From Altererythrobacter epoxidivorans (lineage in GTDB: Bacteria > Pseudomonadota > Alphaproteobacteria > Sphingomonadales > Sphingomonadaceae), in assembly GCF_001281485.1 (NCBI RefSeq), contig NZ_CP012669.1, positions 496,001 through 560,000 on the forward strand: a stretch of 64,000 bases of DNA, read 5' to 3'. The notes under the pieces are model-generated. The model searched no databases and had not been told where the DNA came from. It was given only the letters and a program-made list of their open reading frames with translations. Every line of letters begins with the position of its first letter. The stretch's first letter is position 1. A program made the translations under genes and the position numbers. Positions 55,160 through 63,974 of this stretch are shown piece by piece.

Positions 55160-55735
55160 ATGACGACCGCAACGCTCGACCGGAAGAACGCACGAACCGC
55201 AATGTTCGCCATTCTCGGTGCGCTTGCGATGCTCGGCCTCGGTTATGCCTCCGTGCCGCTCTACAACCTGTTCTGCCGCGTGACCGGGTTCGGCGGAACG
55301 ACCCAGCGTGCGAGCGAAAGCGACGCCGATGTGGCCGCCCGACTTGCGCAGAGCGCCGGTGGCCAGACGATTTCCGTGCGTTTCGACGCTTCGGTTGCGC
55401 GCGACATGCCGTGGACCTTCCGTCCCTCGCAGCCGACCGATACGGTGCAGATCGGCATCCGCGACATGACGACCTATGTCGCACGTAACGACAGCGACGT
55501 GCCGATTACCGGAACGGCAACCTACAATGTCGAACCGGCGCAGGCCGGCAGGTATTTCAACAAGATCCAGTGTTTCTGCTTTACCGAACAGACGCTGCAG
55601 CCGGGACAGGAAGTGCACATGCCCGTGCTCTATTATGTCGATCCGGCGGCGCTCGACGATCCCAATATGAAGGGCGTCGAGCAGATCACTCTCAGCTACA
55701 CTTTCCACCGCGCGAAGGACGCATCTGCGAACTAA
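55160..55735 (+). CDS. ctaG: cytochrome c oxidase assembly protein CtaG/Cox11
   Basis: A 191-residue copper chaperone that delivers CuB to subunit I. One N-terminal helix is followed by a periplasmic Ig-like domain. The copper-binding CFCF motif is in KIQCFCFTEQTL, with a further Cys in LFCRVTGFGGTTQ. It lies four bases after the small membrane protein gene. Confidence 0.96.
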   Translation: MTTATLDRKNARTAMFAILGALAMLGLGYASVPLYNLFCRVTGFGGTTQRASESDADVAARLAQSAGGQTISVRFDASVARDMPWTFRPSQPTDTVQIGIRDMTTYVARNDSDVPITGTATYNVEPAQAGRYFNKIQCFCFTEQTLQPGQEVHMPVLYYVDPAALDDPNMKGVEQITLSYTFHRAKDASAN

Positions 55736-55809
55736 GCGCGCATCCACTCTGGACCCGCGCAGAAACCGCGATTAAGGGCAGGCGCAACAGGTAACAGGAC
55801 AACTAGGTT

Positions 55810-56643
55810 ATGGCCGGCAAAGTCAACCACGACTATCACATTCTCGAACCCGATGTTTGGCCGCTGATCGGCGCTTTTTCCGCGCTGACCTTCACGACGG
55901 GCATGGTGCTGTTCATGCACCAGGAAGATTTCCCGAGTGCATGGCAGATCGTCCTCGGTCTGGGCGTCATGGGCCTGATCGCGACCTTCTTCAGCTGGTT
56001 CGGCAATATCGTAAAGGAAGCGCAGCGCGGCGATCACACGCCGGTCGTGCAGCTGCACCTGCGTTACGGCATGATCCTGTTCATCGCCTCCGAAGTGATG
56101 TTCTTCGTCGGCTGGTTCTGGAGCTGGTTCGACTTCTCGCTGTTCCCCAGCACCATTTCCGAAGTGGTCGGCGGCCAGTTCCCGCCGACGGCGATCGAAG
56201 CGGTCATCAATCCGTTCTCGCTGCCGCTGCTCAACACGCTGATCCTGCTGTGCTCGGGCACCACGGTAACCTGGGCGCACCACTCGCTGATCCACGGCGA
56301 TCGTGACGGCCTTAAGAAGGGCCTCTGGGCGACGATCATTCTCGGCCTCGTGTTCACCTCGATCCAGGCTTACGAATACGCCCACGCACCTTTCGAATTC
56401 GGCGGCAACACCTACAGTTCGGCCTTCTACATGGCGACCGGTTTCCACGGCTTCCACGTGCTGGTCGGCACGATCTTCCTGATCGTCTGCCTGGTTCGTT
56501 CGTACAAGGGCCACTTCACCCCGCGCCAGCACTTCGGCTTCGAAGCGGCTGCGTGGTACTGGCACTTCGTCGACGTCGTGTGGCTGTTCCTCTTCGTTGT
56601 CGTCTATGTTTGGGGCGGCTGGGGCGCAGCGGTTCACGGATGA
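55810..56643 (+). CDS. ctaE: cytochrome c oxidase subunit III
   Basis: A 277-residue, seven-helix integral membrane subunit that supports proton uptake and stability of the oxidase. RYGMILFIASEVMFFVGWFW and AWYWHFVDVVWLFLF are the signatures, with HDYHILEPDVWP at the N-terminus. Its stop overlaps the next gene's start. Confidence 0.97.
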   Translation: MAGKVNHDYHILEPDVWPLIGAFSALTFTTGMVLFMHQEDFPSAWQIVLGLGVMGLIATFFSWFGNIVKEAQRGDHTPVVQLHLRYGMILFIASEVMFFVGWFWSWFDFSLFPSTISEVVGGQFPPTAIEAVINPFSLPLLNTLILLCSGTTVTWAHHSLIHGDRDGLKKGLWATIILGLVFTSIQAYEYAHAPFEFGGNTYSSAFYMATGFHGFHVLVGTIFLIVCLVRSYKGHFTPRQHFGFEAAAWYWHFVDVVWLFLFVVVYVWGGWGAAVHG

Positions 56644-57074
56644 GTCCGGACGAAAGTCCGCCAAACGAAAAGGGGCAGCCCGCCTCCGGGGTTTCCGGGG
56701 CCGAGGCTGCCCTTTTCGGTTTGTGCCCCAAATGCGGGGCGCGCACGCTATTCGATGGCCCGGTAATGTTTGCCGAAAGGTGCCGCAGCTGCGGTCTCGA
56801 CCTGTCCCGCTTCAATGTGGGTGACGGGCCGGCAGCGTTCCTGACGCTGATCATCGGGGCTGTCGTCGTCGGCCTTGCGCTATGGCTGGACGCTGCAGTC
56901 AGGCCGCCGTTCTGGGTCCATGCCCTGATCTGGATACCCTTCACCGCGCTTGCGGTCGTCGGCGGATTGCGGGTCAGCAAGGCGTGGCTGCTGCAGGCCG
57001 AATATCACAACAAGGCGCGCGAGGCGGGCGGCAGCGACGCCGCGTCATCCAGCGCCGGAGACGATACGCAGTGA
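56640..57074 (+). CDS. DUF983 membrane protein
   Basis: A 144-residue protein with an N-terminal four-cysteine zinc ribbon (CPKCGARTLF and RCRSCGLDLS) and two membrane helices. DUF983 proteins are commonly encoded with oxidase genes, but the function is unproven. The ATG overlaps the ctaE stop, and the stop overlaps the SURF1 GTG. Codons 9-27 contain a terminator-like hairpin (see 56666-56718). Confidence 0.9.
   Translation: MSPDESPPNEKGQPASGVSGAEAALFGLCPKCGARTLFDGPVMFAERCRSCGLDLSRFNVGDGPAAFLTLIIGAVVVGLALWLDAAVRPPFWVHALIWIPFTALAVVGGLRVSKAWLLQAEYHNKAREAGGSDAASSSAGDDTQ
56666..56718 (+). terminator. terminator-like hairpin inside the DUF983 gene start
   Basis: CGAAAAGGGGCAGCC (56666-56680) pairs with GGCTGCCCTTTTCG (56705-56718), with one bulged G. 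The A-run and T-run flank a GC stem, and TTTTCGGTTT follows the GC part. It lies 23 bases after the ctaE stop, in the coding region of the overlapping next gene. Confidence 0.55.
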
Positions 57075-57649
57075 CGCTTCGCCAGCTTCCCGTCATTCCT
57101 ACGATCATCGTGTTCGCGGCTGTCGCGACCATGATCGCGCTCGGCTTCTGGCAGCTAGGCAGGGCTGAAGAGAAGAAGGCGTTGCTGGCGCAATATGCGG
57201 CGGCTGTCAGTTCCACCGAAACCATCGCCTTCCCGCTCGATGCAGAAGACGCCGAAGCGTCCCTTTTCCGGCAGACTACCGTCACTTGCGACAAGGTAAC
57301 GGGTATCACCGCCCGTGCCGGTACCAGCGCGAAGGGGGCAAAGGGATGGGCGCACCATGCCAGCTGCGCCATCGCCGGAACCGATGCGGTCGCCGATGTC
57401 GTCATCGGCTGGTCGCGGGACCCGCAATCGCCCGTATGGGATGGCGGCGAAGTGACCGGCATGATCGCACCGGGGCCGCGCATCGTCGCAAACCCGCCGC
57501 AGGCCGGATTGCAGCAGGTGGCTGCGCCCGATCCGGCGGACGTCCCCAACAATCACCTTGCCTATACCGGCCAGTGGTTCTTCTTCGCTTTGACGGCGCT
57601 GGTCATCTACTTCCTCGCCATTCGCAAGCGGATCAAAGAGCAGGCTTGA
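57071..57649 (+). CDS. SURF1 family oxidase assembly protein
   Basis: A 192-residue protein with two membrane helices, at the N-terminus (VIPTIIVFAAVATMIALGFW) and the C-terminus (QWFFFALTALVIYFLA). WQLGRAEEK and NNHLAYTGQWF are SURF1 features. It assists heme A insertion into subunit I. The GTG at 57071 overlaps the DUF983 stop. The loop is shorter than in the typical 230-250 residue protein. Confidence 0.88.
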   Translation: MTLRQLPVIPTIIVFAAVATMIALGFWQLGRAEEKKALLAQYAAAVSSTETIAFPLDAEDAEASLFRQTTVTCDKVTGITARAGTSAKGAKGWAHHASCAIAGTDAVADVVIGWSRDPQSPVWDGGEVTGMIAPGPRIVANPPQAGLQQVAAPDPADVPNNHLAYTGQWFFFALTALVIYFLAIRKRIKEQA

Positions 57650-57709
57650 GCGCCCTCAAGCCGTGCTTGCTTGCCCTGCGATGCGTGCGAGGCTAACCGC
57701 CGAGGCCTG

Positions 57710-59110
57710 ATGGACTATATCTCTACCAGGGGGAGCGCGCCGACGCTCGATTTCGAAGGCGTCACGCTCGCGGGTCTCGCGAGCGATGGCGGGCTGTACC
57801 TGCCTGCCGAATGGCCGAGTTTCAGCCGTGAAGAGATCGCCGCTATGGCCGGTCTGCCCTATCACGAGCTTGCCGCCCGGATCATGACGCCGTTCGTCGG
57901 CGACAGCCTGACGCAGGATGAACTGCTCGACCTGTGCAGGCAGGCCTATGGCCGGTTCGCGCATGATGCGGTCACGCCGCTTGCCCAGCTGGACGAGCGT
58001 AACTGGCTGCTCGAGCTCTTCCATGGCCCGACGCTCGCGTTCAAGGACGTGGCGCTGCAATTGCTCGGCCTGCTGTTCGAAACCTTCCTTACGCGGCGCA
58101 AAAGCAATTTGACCATCGTGGGTGCGACCAGTGGCGACACCGGTTCTGCCGCGATCGATGCGGTCGCCGGGCGCGAGGGCGTGGATATCTTCATGCTCCA
58201 CCCCAATGGCCGCGTCAGCGATGTTCAGCGCCGCCAGATGACGACGGTTCGCGCGCCCAATGTGTACAACATCGCCATCGACGGCAGCTTCGACGATGCG
58301 CAGGCGATGGTGAAGCGCATGTTCGCCGATGAAAGCATGACCAGCCGGTTCAACATCGGTGCGGTCAACTCGATCAACTGGGCCCGCCTGATGGCGCAGG
58401 TAGTCTATTATTTCGCCAGCGCGGTGCAGCTTGGCGCTCCGCACAGGCAAGTCGCCTTCAGCGTCCCGACCGGCAATTTCGGCGACGTGTTCGCGGGCTA
58501 TGTCGCGGCCAGGATGGGCCTGCCGATTGCGCAGCTGATCGTCGCCACCAATGTGAACGACATCCTCCACCGCGCATTGTCGAGCGGCGACTATTCGACC
58601 GGCAATGTCACGCCGACTGCGGCCCCGTCGATGGATATCCAGGTATCGTCCAATTTCGAGCGGTTGCTGTTCGACGTGGGCGGCCGCGACGGCCTTGCGC
58701 TGGCGGAACAGATGCACGCCTTCGAAGCGACCAAGGCGATGCAGCTGACCAATGCCCAGCGCGAAGGGGCCTCCGGCCTGTTTACAAGCGCCCGCGCCGA
58801 TGCCGACGACATGGCGCGCGCGATCCGCTGGGCGCATGAGCACGCAGCACAGACGATCGACCCGCACACCGCGATCGGCCTGCATGCAGCGCAGCAGTCC
58901 GACCTCGATCCCGCAATCCCCATCGTGACGCTAGCGACGGCCCACCCGGCCAAGTTCCGCGATGCGGTGGAGCGTGCGACCGGTTCGCGCCCCGTGCTGC
59001 CTTCGCGGATCGGCGACCTCTTCGCGCGTGAGGAAGCCTATACCGAGCTTTCCGGCGATTATAACGCGGTGCGCGATTTCGTGTCAGAACACGCTTCTCC
59101 GGCGGCCTGA
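57710..59110 (+). CDS. thrC: threonine synthase
   Basis: A 466-residue PLP enzyme that makes threonine from O-phosphohomoserine. MDYISTRG at the N-terminus and FHGPTLAFKDVALQ, with the PLP lysine in FKD, are the signatures. ATSGDTGSAAIDAVAG and VPTGNFGDVFAGYVA follow. The start has GAGG upstream. The stop codon TGA overlaps the next gene's ATG by one base. Confidence 0.97.
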   Translation: MDYISTRGSAPTLDFEGVTLAGLASDGGLYLPAEWPSFSREEIAAMAGLPYHELAARIMTPFVGDSLTQDELLDLCRQAYGRFAHDAVTPLAQLDERNWLLELFHGPTLAFKDVALQLLGLLFETFLTRRKSNLTIVGATSGDTGSAAIDAVAGREGVDIFMLHPNGRVSDVQRRQMTTVRAPNVYNIAIDGSFDDAQAMVKRMFADESMTSRFNIGAVNSINWARLMAQVVYYFASAVQLGAPHRQVAFSVPTGNFGDVFAGYVAARMGLPIAQLIVATNVNDILHRALSSGDYSTGNVTPTAAPSMDIQVSSNFERLLFDVGGRDGLALAEQMHAFEATKAMQLTNAQREGASGLFTSARADADDMARAIRWAHEHAAQTIDPHTAIGLHAAQQSDLDPAIPIVTLATAHPAKFRDAVERATGSRPVLPSRIGDLFAREEAYTELSGDYNAVRDFVSEHASPAA

Positions 59111-59997
59111 TGGCCGATCTGCAACGCGATCCCGTGCTGATGGTGGGCGAGGGCTGGGATGCCTATCGCCTGCTCGACAGCGGCCATGGCCGCAAGTTCG
59201 AGGCCTATGGCGATTACCGCTTCATCCGCCCCGAACCGCAGGCCATGTGGACGCCGCGGCTCGACAGCTGGGATGCGCATGGCGAATTCGTGCCCGGCAG
59301 CGACGAGGATGGTGGTGGCCGCTGGCAGTTCTCGAAACCTGTGCCCGACAACGGCTGGGAGCTCGGCTGGGGCAACGAGGTTCGCTTCACGGCGCAATGC
59401 ACCCCATTCAGGCATCTGGGTTTCTTTCCCGACATGGCCCCGGTTTGGAGCTGGATGGGCGAACAGCTTGGCAGCCGCACCGATGCCGAAACGATGAACC
59501 TGTTCGGCTATACCGGTGTCGGCACGCAGGCGCTGTCCCGGTACGGCCGCGTTACCCATGTCGATGCGTCGAAGAAATCGGTCGCCCAGGCGCGAGAGAA
59601 CGCCGCGATTGCAGGGTTGGACGACCGCCCGATCCGCTGGCTGGTCGAAGACGCGATGAAATACACTGCGCGCGAGGTGCGTCGCGGTCGGCGCTATGAC
59701 GGCATCATCCTCGATCCGCCCAAGTTCGGGCGCGGGCCGGATGGCGAGGTCTGGCGTCTGGAGGAAGGGCTGCCCGGACTCGTTTCCGACTGCCGCCAGT
59801 TGCTCGATGCGGACAGCAATTTCCTGTTCCTGACCGTCTATGCCGTGCGCATGTCGTCGCTCGCTCTTGGCGGACTGCTGGAGGAGGTCTTTGCCGGCCT
59901 GCCAGGCATAATCGAACATGGCGACCTGTCGGTGCAGGAAGAAAGCGGGCGATTGCTGCCGACGGCAATTTTCGCACGCTGGAGCAATCCGCGCTAA
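59110..59997 (+). CDS. class I SAM-dependent methyltransferase, RlmI-like
   Basis: A 295-residue methyltransferase related to the RlmI/RlmK rRNA cytosine methyltransferases but without a PUA domain. NLFGYTGVGTQALSRYG is the SAM motif I, THVDASKKSV motif II, and IILDPPKFGRG motif IV. rRNA is the probable substrate by similarity. It starts inside the thrC stop codon, so the genes are probably coupled. Confidence 0.87.
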   Translation: MADLQRDPVLMVGEGWDAYRLLDSGHGRKFEAYGDYRFIRPEPQAMWTPRLDSWDAHGEFVPGSDEDGGGRWQFSKPVPDNGWELGWGNEVRFTAQCTPFRHLGFFPDMAPVWSWMGEQLGSRTDAETMNLFGYTGVGTQALSRYGRVTHVDASKKSVAQARENAAIAGLDDRPIRWLVEDAMKYTAREVRRGRRYDGIILDPPKFGRGPDGEVWRLEEGLPGLVSDCRQLLDADSNFLFLTVYAVRMSSLALGGLLEEVFAGLPGIIEHGDLSVQEESGRLLPTAIFARWSNPR

Positions 59998-60006
59998 GGC
60001 CCTCGC

Positions 60007-60378
60007 ATGACCGATTCGCTCATCCTCGAAGTGGCCGATTTCGAGCACGACGTGCTCACCGGGATCTATTCCGAAGAAACCGGCAAGCCACAGCCGCTAA
60101 GGATCACGATCCGGGCGCGCATGCAGGTGGCCGACCGGTACGACCCCGATACGCCGCTGGAAGCCAGCAAGAACTACATGGACCTGAAGTTCGCGGCATC
60201 CGACGCGCTGCCCGAAGGGGTGCACTTCAAGCTTATCGAAGCAGTGGCGGACCATATCTGCGAAACGCTGTTCGTGCAGGACAGGCGGGTCGAGGCGGTC
60301 ACGGTCAAGATCGTCAAGCTCGCCATTGCCGAGGCGAACGAGAAGATCGGCATCACCCTCCACCGCGAGCGCAAGTGA
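60007..60378 (+). CDS. folB: dihydroneopterin aldolase
   Basis: A 123-residue T-fold enzyme of folate synthesis. FEHDVLTGIYSEETGKPQPL holds the family N-terminus, and a conserved Lys lies in VKIVKLAIAEANEKIG. It could also carry out the epimerase reaction. It lies nine bases after the methyltransferase and overlaps the next gene by four bases (GTGA). Confidence 0.9.
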   Translation: MTDSLILEVADFEHDVLTGIYSEETGKPQPLRITIRARMQVADRYDPDTPLEASKNYMDLKFAASDALPEGVHFKLIEAVADHICETLFVQDRRVEAVTVKIVKLAIAEANEKIGITLHRERK

Positions 60379-60698
60379 GCCGCTTGGCAGAGGTCTATTC
60401 CATCGACGACCTGCCTGCCGTGCCGCTCGATGCCGCAGCAGCGTTCCAGGAGAGCCATCTCCAGCCCATCCGCGACTTGCTGTCCGGCGATGCCGCCGCA
60501 CTGGTTGTCGTGCTTCCGCCCGCACCAAAGGACCACGATGACTGGCGCCGGGCGATCGCACGCGATCTCGGCAGGGCTTTTGCGCCCAAGCGGGTCAATG
60601 TGATTGCCCGCGGCAGCGATCGGGCCACCGGAAAACTGGTCGAATATTTAGGGGGTGCACCCGGCATCACCGGGCAGTATCTTCCCACGCATGACTAG
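60375..60698 (+). CDS. 107-residue Rossmann-like protein of unknown function
   Basis: A small gene between folB and moaA, coupled by GTGA overlap to folB, and overlapping moaA by eight bases. The product shows ALVVVLPPAPKDHDDWRRAI and ALARDLGRAF-like helices followed by KRVNVIARGSD, a beta-alpha-beta pattern as in Rossmann folds. I recognise no catalytic motif. Its place suggests pterin or molybdopterin related use, but that is context only. Confidence 0.7.
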   Translation: MSRLAEVYSIDDLPAVPLDAAAAFQESHLQPIRDLLSGDAAALVVVLPPAPKDHDDWRRAIARDLGRAFAPKRVNVIARGSDRATGKLVEYLGGAPGITGQYLPTHD

Positions 60699-61737
60699 GG
60701 TGCGCGATGTCCTGTTACCCGAAGGGGCCAACGAGCTGGCAGGCGCGCCGCTCGTCGATGGTTTCCAGCGCAGCATCACCTATTTGCGCCTTTCGGTTAC
60801 GGACCGCTGCGACCTACGCTGTTCCTATTGCATGCCCGAACGCATGCAGTTCCTGCCGCGCAAGGAAGTGCTGAGCCTGGAAGAGCTCTACAAGCTGTCG
60901 CTCGGCTTCATTGCCCGAGGTGTCAGCAAGATCAGGATCACCGGCGGCGAACCATTGGTACGGCGCGACATCGTCGAACTGTTCCAGGCGCTGGGCCGCA
61001 AGATCGGCGACGGTCTGGACGAACTGACGCTGACCACCAACGGCACACAGCTCGCCGATCATTCCGATGCGCTCTACGCAGCTGGCGTGCGGCGGATCAA
61101 CGTGTCGCTCGACACACTCGACCGGGAAAAATTCGCGCAATTGTCGCGGCGCGATGCATTGCCACAGGTGCTCGAAGGGATACGCGCAGCGAAAAAGGCC
61201 GGCCTTTCGGTCAAGATCAACGCCGTCGCTTTAAAGGGTATCAACGAGCGCGAGATTGCCGATCTTGTCGGCTGGGCGCATGCAGAAGGGCACGATGCGA
61301 CGCTGATCGAGGTCATGCCGCTGGGAGAGGTCGAGGGCGACCGGGTCGATCACTATCTGCCGCTGTCGCAGGTTCGCGAGGAATTGGAGAGCCGCTGGAC
61401 TTTGACAACAAGCGCCCATGCGACCGGCGGTCCGGCGCGCTATGTCGATATTGCGGAGACCGGCGGCAGGCTCGGTTTCATCACGCCACTGACCGAGAAT
61501 TTCTGCGCCGGTTGTAACCGCCTGCGCGTGACCGCAACCGGCCAGCTTTATCCCTGTCTCGGCGGAGGCGAGCGGGTCGACCTTCGCGCCGCATTGCGCT
61601 CCGATTCGCCGGACGAAAACCTGCAGGCGGCCCTGGACGAGGCACTGCGGATCAAGCCTGAGCGGCACCACTTCGATATTTCCGAACGTGGGGCCGATCC
61701 TGCGCAGCCACGGCACATGTCGGTGACGGGGGGCTGA
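60691..61737 (+). CDS. moaA: GTP 3',8-cyclase
   Basis: A 348-residue radical SAM enzyme, the first step of molybdenum cofactor synthesis. The SAM cluster motif is CDLRCSYC, the second cluster lies at CAGCNRLR with a third Cys in LYPCLG, and TGGEPLVRRD binds SAM. The C-terminus ends in GG (MSVTGG), as needed for activity in MoaA. The ATG at 60691 overlaps the previous gene. Confidence 0.97.
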   Translation: MTRVRDVLLPEGANELAGAPLVDGFQRSITYLRLSVTDRCDLRCSYCMPERMQFLPRKEVLSLEELYKLSLGFIARGVSKIRITGGEPLVRRDIVELFQALGRKIGDGLDELTLTTNGTQLADHSDALYAAGVRRINVSLDTLDREKFAQLSRRDALPQVLEGIRAAKKAGLSVKINAVALKGINEREIADLVGWAHAEGHDATLIEVMPLGEVEGDRVDHYLPLSQVREELESRWTLTTSAHATGGPARYVDIAETGGRLGFITPLTENFCAGCNRLRVTATGQLYPCLGGGERVDLRAALRSDSPDENLQAALDEALRIKPERHHFDISERGADPAQPRHMSVTGG

Positions 61738-61738
61738 G

Positions 61739-61981
61739 ATGGCCGTGACGATCGTTTTCTTGGGCCCGCTGCGCGAACTTGCCGGGCGGGACGAGATGGA
61801 AGCCGTGGCGCCGCTCGACTGGAACGGTTTGCTCGATATGGTGGGAGCGGAGGTCGCCGACCAATTGCGCGAGGCGCGCGTCAATGTCGCCTGCGCGGGC
61901 CGCGTGCTGGCCGACAAGACCGAACTGATGGCAAGGGACGGCGACGAAGTCGCGCTGCTGCCCCCGGTGAGCGGTGGCTAG
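61739..61981 (+). CDS. moaD: molybdopterin synthase small subunit
   Basis: An 80-residue ubiquitin-like sulfur carrier ending in the required Gly-Gly (PPVSGG). It donates sulfur to cyclic pyranopterin. It begins one base after moaA and overlaps moaE by eight bases. Confidence 0.95.
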   Translation: MAVTIVFLGPLRELAGRDEMEAVAPLDWNGLLDMVGAEVADQLREARVNVACAGRVLADKTELMARDGDEVALLPPVSGG

Positions 61982-62444
61982 GCTCGTTATCGAAACCCCG
62001 GTCGATGTGCGCCTGCTGGAAAAGGGGCTGTCGGCTGGCGAAGCGCTAGCCGCCTTCAACGCAGCCAACCCGCAATCGGGCGGTATCGTGAATTTCCTCG
62101 GCAAGGTGCGCGGCGGTGATGGCGCTCTTGCGCTGGAGCTGACGCATTATGAACCGCTGACGCTGGCGGGGATGGAAAACCTCGCCGCCCAAGCAATGGA
62201 GCGATTCGCGCTCGACGGCCTGCTTGCATGGCACCGTGTGGGGGTGATGACCCCGGGCGAGGTAATCGTGCTCGTGGCAGCTGCGGCCAGGCACCGGCGC
62301 GACGCCTTCCAGGCGGCCGACTTCATGATGGACCACCTCAAAAGCGCGGCGTGGTTCTGGAAGCGGGAAAAACGCGCGGACGGCTGGCACTGGATCGAGC
62401 CGCGCGAACAGGATCACGGCGATCTTGCCCGCTGGTCCGAATGA
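61974..62444 (+). CDS. moaE: molybdopterin synthase large subunit
   Basis: A 156-residue catalytic subunit that inserts two sulfurs with MoaD. GGIVNFLGKVRGGDG, LELTHYEPL and WFWKREKRADG (Lys-rich active site) are MoaE signatures. No moaC or mogA lies nearby. Confidence 0.96.
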   Translation: MARLVIETPVDVRLLEKGLSAGEALAAFNAANPQSGGIVNFLGKVRGGDGALALELTHYEPLTLAGMENLAAQAMERFALDGLLAWHRVGVMTPGEVIVLVAAAARHRRDAFQAADFMMDHLKSAAWFWKREKRADGWHWIEPREQDHGDLARWSE

Positions 62445-62454
62445 TTTCGCCTGC

Positions 62455-62468
62455 TTGATATCGATCAA
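62455..62468. promoter_or_regulatory. perfect FNR/Anr box TTGATATCGATCAA
   Basis: A perfect palindrome matching the FNR consensus TTGAT-N4-ATCAA. It lies 11 bases after moaE and 89 before the 3' end of the convergent FNR-type gene, so no known gene start is near. Any transcript from it would be antisense to one of the two genes or a small RNA. Confidence 0.7.
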
Positions 62469-62557
62469 TGCGGTCCGGCTTGTTCTTGACCAGAACAGGA
62501 TCGGGCCTGCCGGGCTGAAACTCCCAGAGGACTCGCGGTGACGACGATAGCCGCGGT

Positions 62558-63256
62558 CTAGTTCTCATCCTTCCCGGACAGCGCGAGCAGGTGCGCGGGG
62601 TCGATGATTTCGATCCCGCGCTTGCCCTTGCGCCGGATGGCGCCGACATCTTCCAGTTCGCCCAGCTTGCGGCTGACGGTTTCTATCGTCAGGCCGAGCA
62701 TGTTGGCGATCTCTCCGCGCGACAGCGGCAGGTCGAATTCCCCCGCCGGATGGCAGGGCGAATCACTGGCTGCGCGGGCAAAATCGTAGAGCAGGGCGGC
62801 AAGACGTGCCTCTGCGCTGCCATGCGCGGTCAGCTCGATCATCGACCGTGCCGCGTGCAGGTCTTCCTGGCTGCGGCGGAGCAGGGCGCGGGCAAGGGCA
62901 GGATAATCCTCGATCGCGCGTTCCATGTCCTTGCGACTGAAGACGCACAGGCGGCTTTCGGTCAGCGCGACGACATCGTGATGGGCAAATGGCGTGAACA
63001 TCTCGCCGATGAAGCCCGAAGGATGGACGAGCGACAGGATCTGCTCGTTACCGTCGCGGTCCACGGCGGCGATCTTCATCGCGCCGCTCACCAGCGTGGC
63101 GCAGGCTGCCTCGTCATCGCCGGCTGCAAACAGCATCTCGCCGCGTTTCAGGACACGGGTGCGCCCGACTGTGGAAAGGGCATCGCGCTCCTTTTCTTCG
63201 AGAACCGAACAGGCGGCGCTATCGCGGACGGGGCACTGGGCACAAACGAGGTTCAT
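62558..63256 (-). CDS. FNR-type oxygen-sensing regulator
   Basis: A 232-residue Crp/Fnr-family regulator. Cysteines at 5, 8 and 16 (CAQCPVRDSAAC) and at 104 (SRLCVFS) fit a [4Fe-4S] cluster as in FNR. The recognition helix TIETVSRKL has the E-x-x-S-R pattern that reads TTGAT half-sites. It would switch genes in low oxygen. It starts at a four-base overlap with the lipoprotein stop, so it may be co-transcribed downstream of it. Confidence 0.92.
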   Translation of the reverse strand: MNLVCAQCPVRDSAACSVLEEKERDALSTVGRTRVLKRGEMLFAAGDDEAACATLVSGAMKIAAVDRDGNEQILSLVHPSGFIGEMFTPFAHHDVVALTESRLCVFSRKDMERAIEDYPALARALLRRSQEDLHAARSMIELTAHGSAEARLAALLYDFARAASDSPCHPAGEFDLPLSRGEIANMLGLTIETVSRKLGELEDVGAIRRKGKRGIEIIDPAHLLALSGKDEN

Positions 63257-63780
63257 TGCGGCATGGCCCCCCTCAGGCGGGCGAGGACATCGTCTTCCTC
63301 GCCAATCAGCGCGACGACACTCTCGCGAATCTGCCCGATCTGTTCACGCTCCACGAAGGATAGCGTCGCATCGACATAGGCAAGGTCGAGATCGCCCAGC
63401 GCGATGGCGGTATCGCTGCGGTGCGAATCGAGATCGGCGAGGGCGACTTGCGCGCTGCCCCAGCTGGTGCTGTCGGGACCGCTGCCGGCATTCGCGACCG
63501 TGCGCTGCGCCTGCGGCACAGCCTCCAGGAAGCGGGCATGCGATGCCTTTGCCTGGTCGAGCCAAATCGCGGCCTTTTCCAGCGTGCTGGCATCGACCGG
63601 GGCCGGTCCCGCAGGCGTGGTTGCGGCGCCATCAGCGCCTTCGACAGGGAATGTCCCCTGCACGCGTTCCGCTTCGCGGATTGCGAGCGAAGGGTAGTCG
63701 CCGGAACCGGACGCACAGCCGCTCACGGCGAACGCGCCGAGCAAGGCTGCGAAAATCGCAGGACGATATTGCCTTCCCAT
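63253..63780 (-). CDS. predicted outer lipoprotein
   Basis: A 175-residue lipoprotein. The lipobox VSGC (AVSGCASG) follows a short signal with basic residues (MGRQYRP). The mature protein is mostly helical, with repeats of Glu/Ala/Asp, such as LEKAAIWLDQAKASHARF and LDLAYVDATLSFVEREQIGQ. No family recognised. The start is uncertain among three close ATGs (63780, 63786, 63792). It is divergent from rplU and overlaps the FNR-type gene. Confidence 0.78.
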   Translation of the reverse strand: MGRQYRPAIFAALLGAFAVSGCASGSGDYPSLAIREAERVQGTFPVEGADGAATTPAGPAPVDASTLEKAAIWLDQAKASHARFLEAVPQAQRTVANAGSGPDSTSWGSAQVALADLDSHRSDTAIALGDLDLAYVDATLSFVEREQIGQIRESVVALIGEEDDVLARLRGAMPQ

Positions 63781-63850
63781 CCGCATTCCCATAGCACCGT
63801 TGCAGCAGGGCGCCAGATAGGGTTGCTGCAAAAAACGCCCGATTCCGGCG

Positions 63851-63879
63851 TTGACTTGCCAGCGCCTTTCCCTTAACGG
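63851..63879 (+). promoter_or_regulatory. candidate rplU promoter
   Basis: TTGACT (63851-63856), 17 bases, then TAACGG (63874-63879) could be a sigma-70-type promoter about 96 bases upstream of rplU. The -10 is weak. It lies in the divergent 194-base region with the lipoprotein gene. Confidence 0.25.
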
Positions 63880-63974
63880 CACCCATCTTTCCGGCAGCCC
63901 GCTGATAAGCGGTGCGTCGGGCGCGCCTTCTTCATGGGAAGGGGGCACAGCTTTAGATTGAGAGTATTACCACC

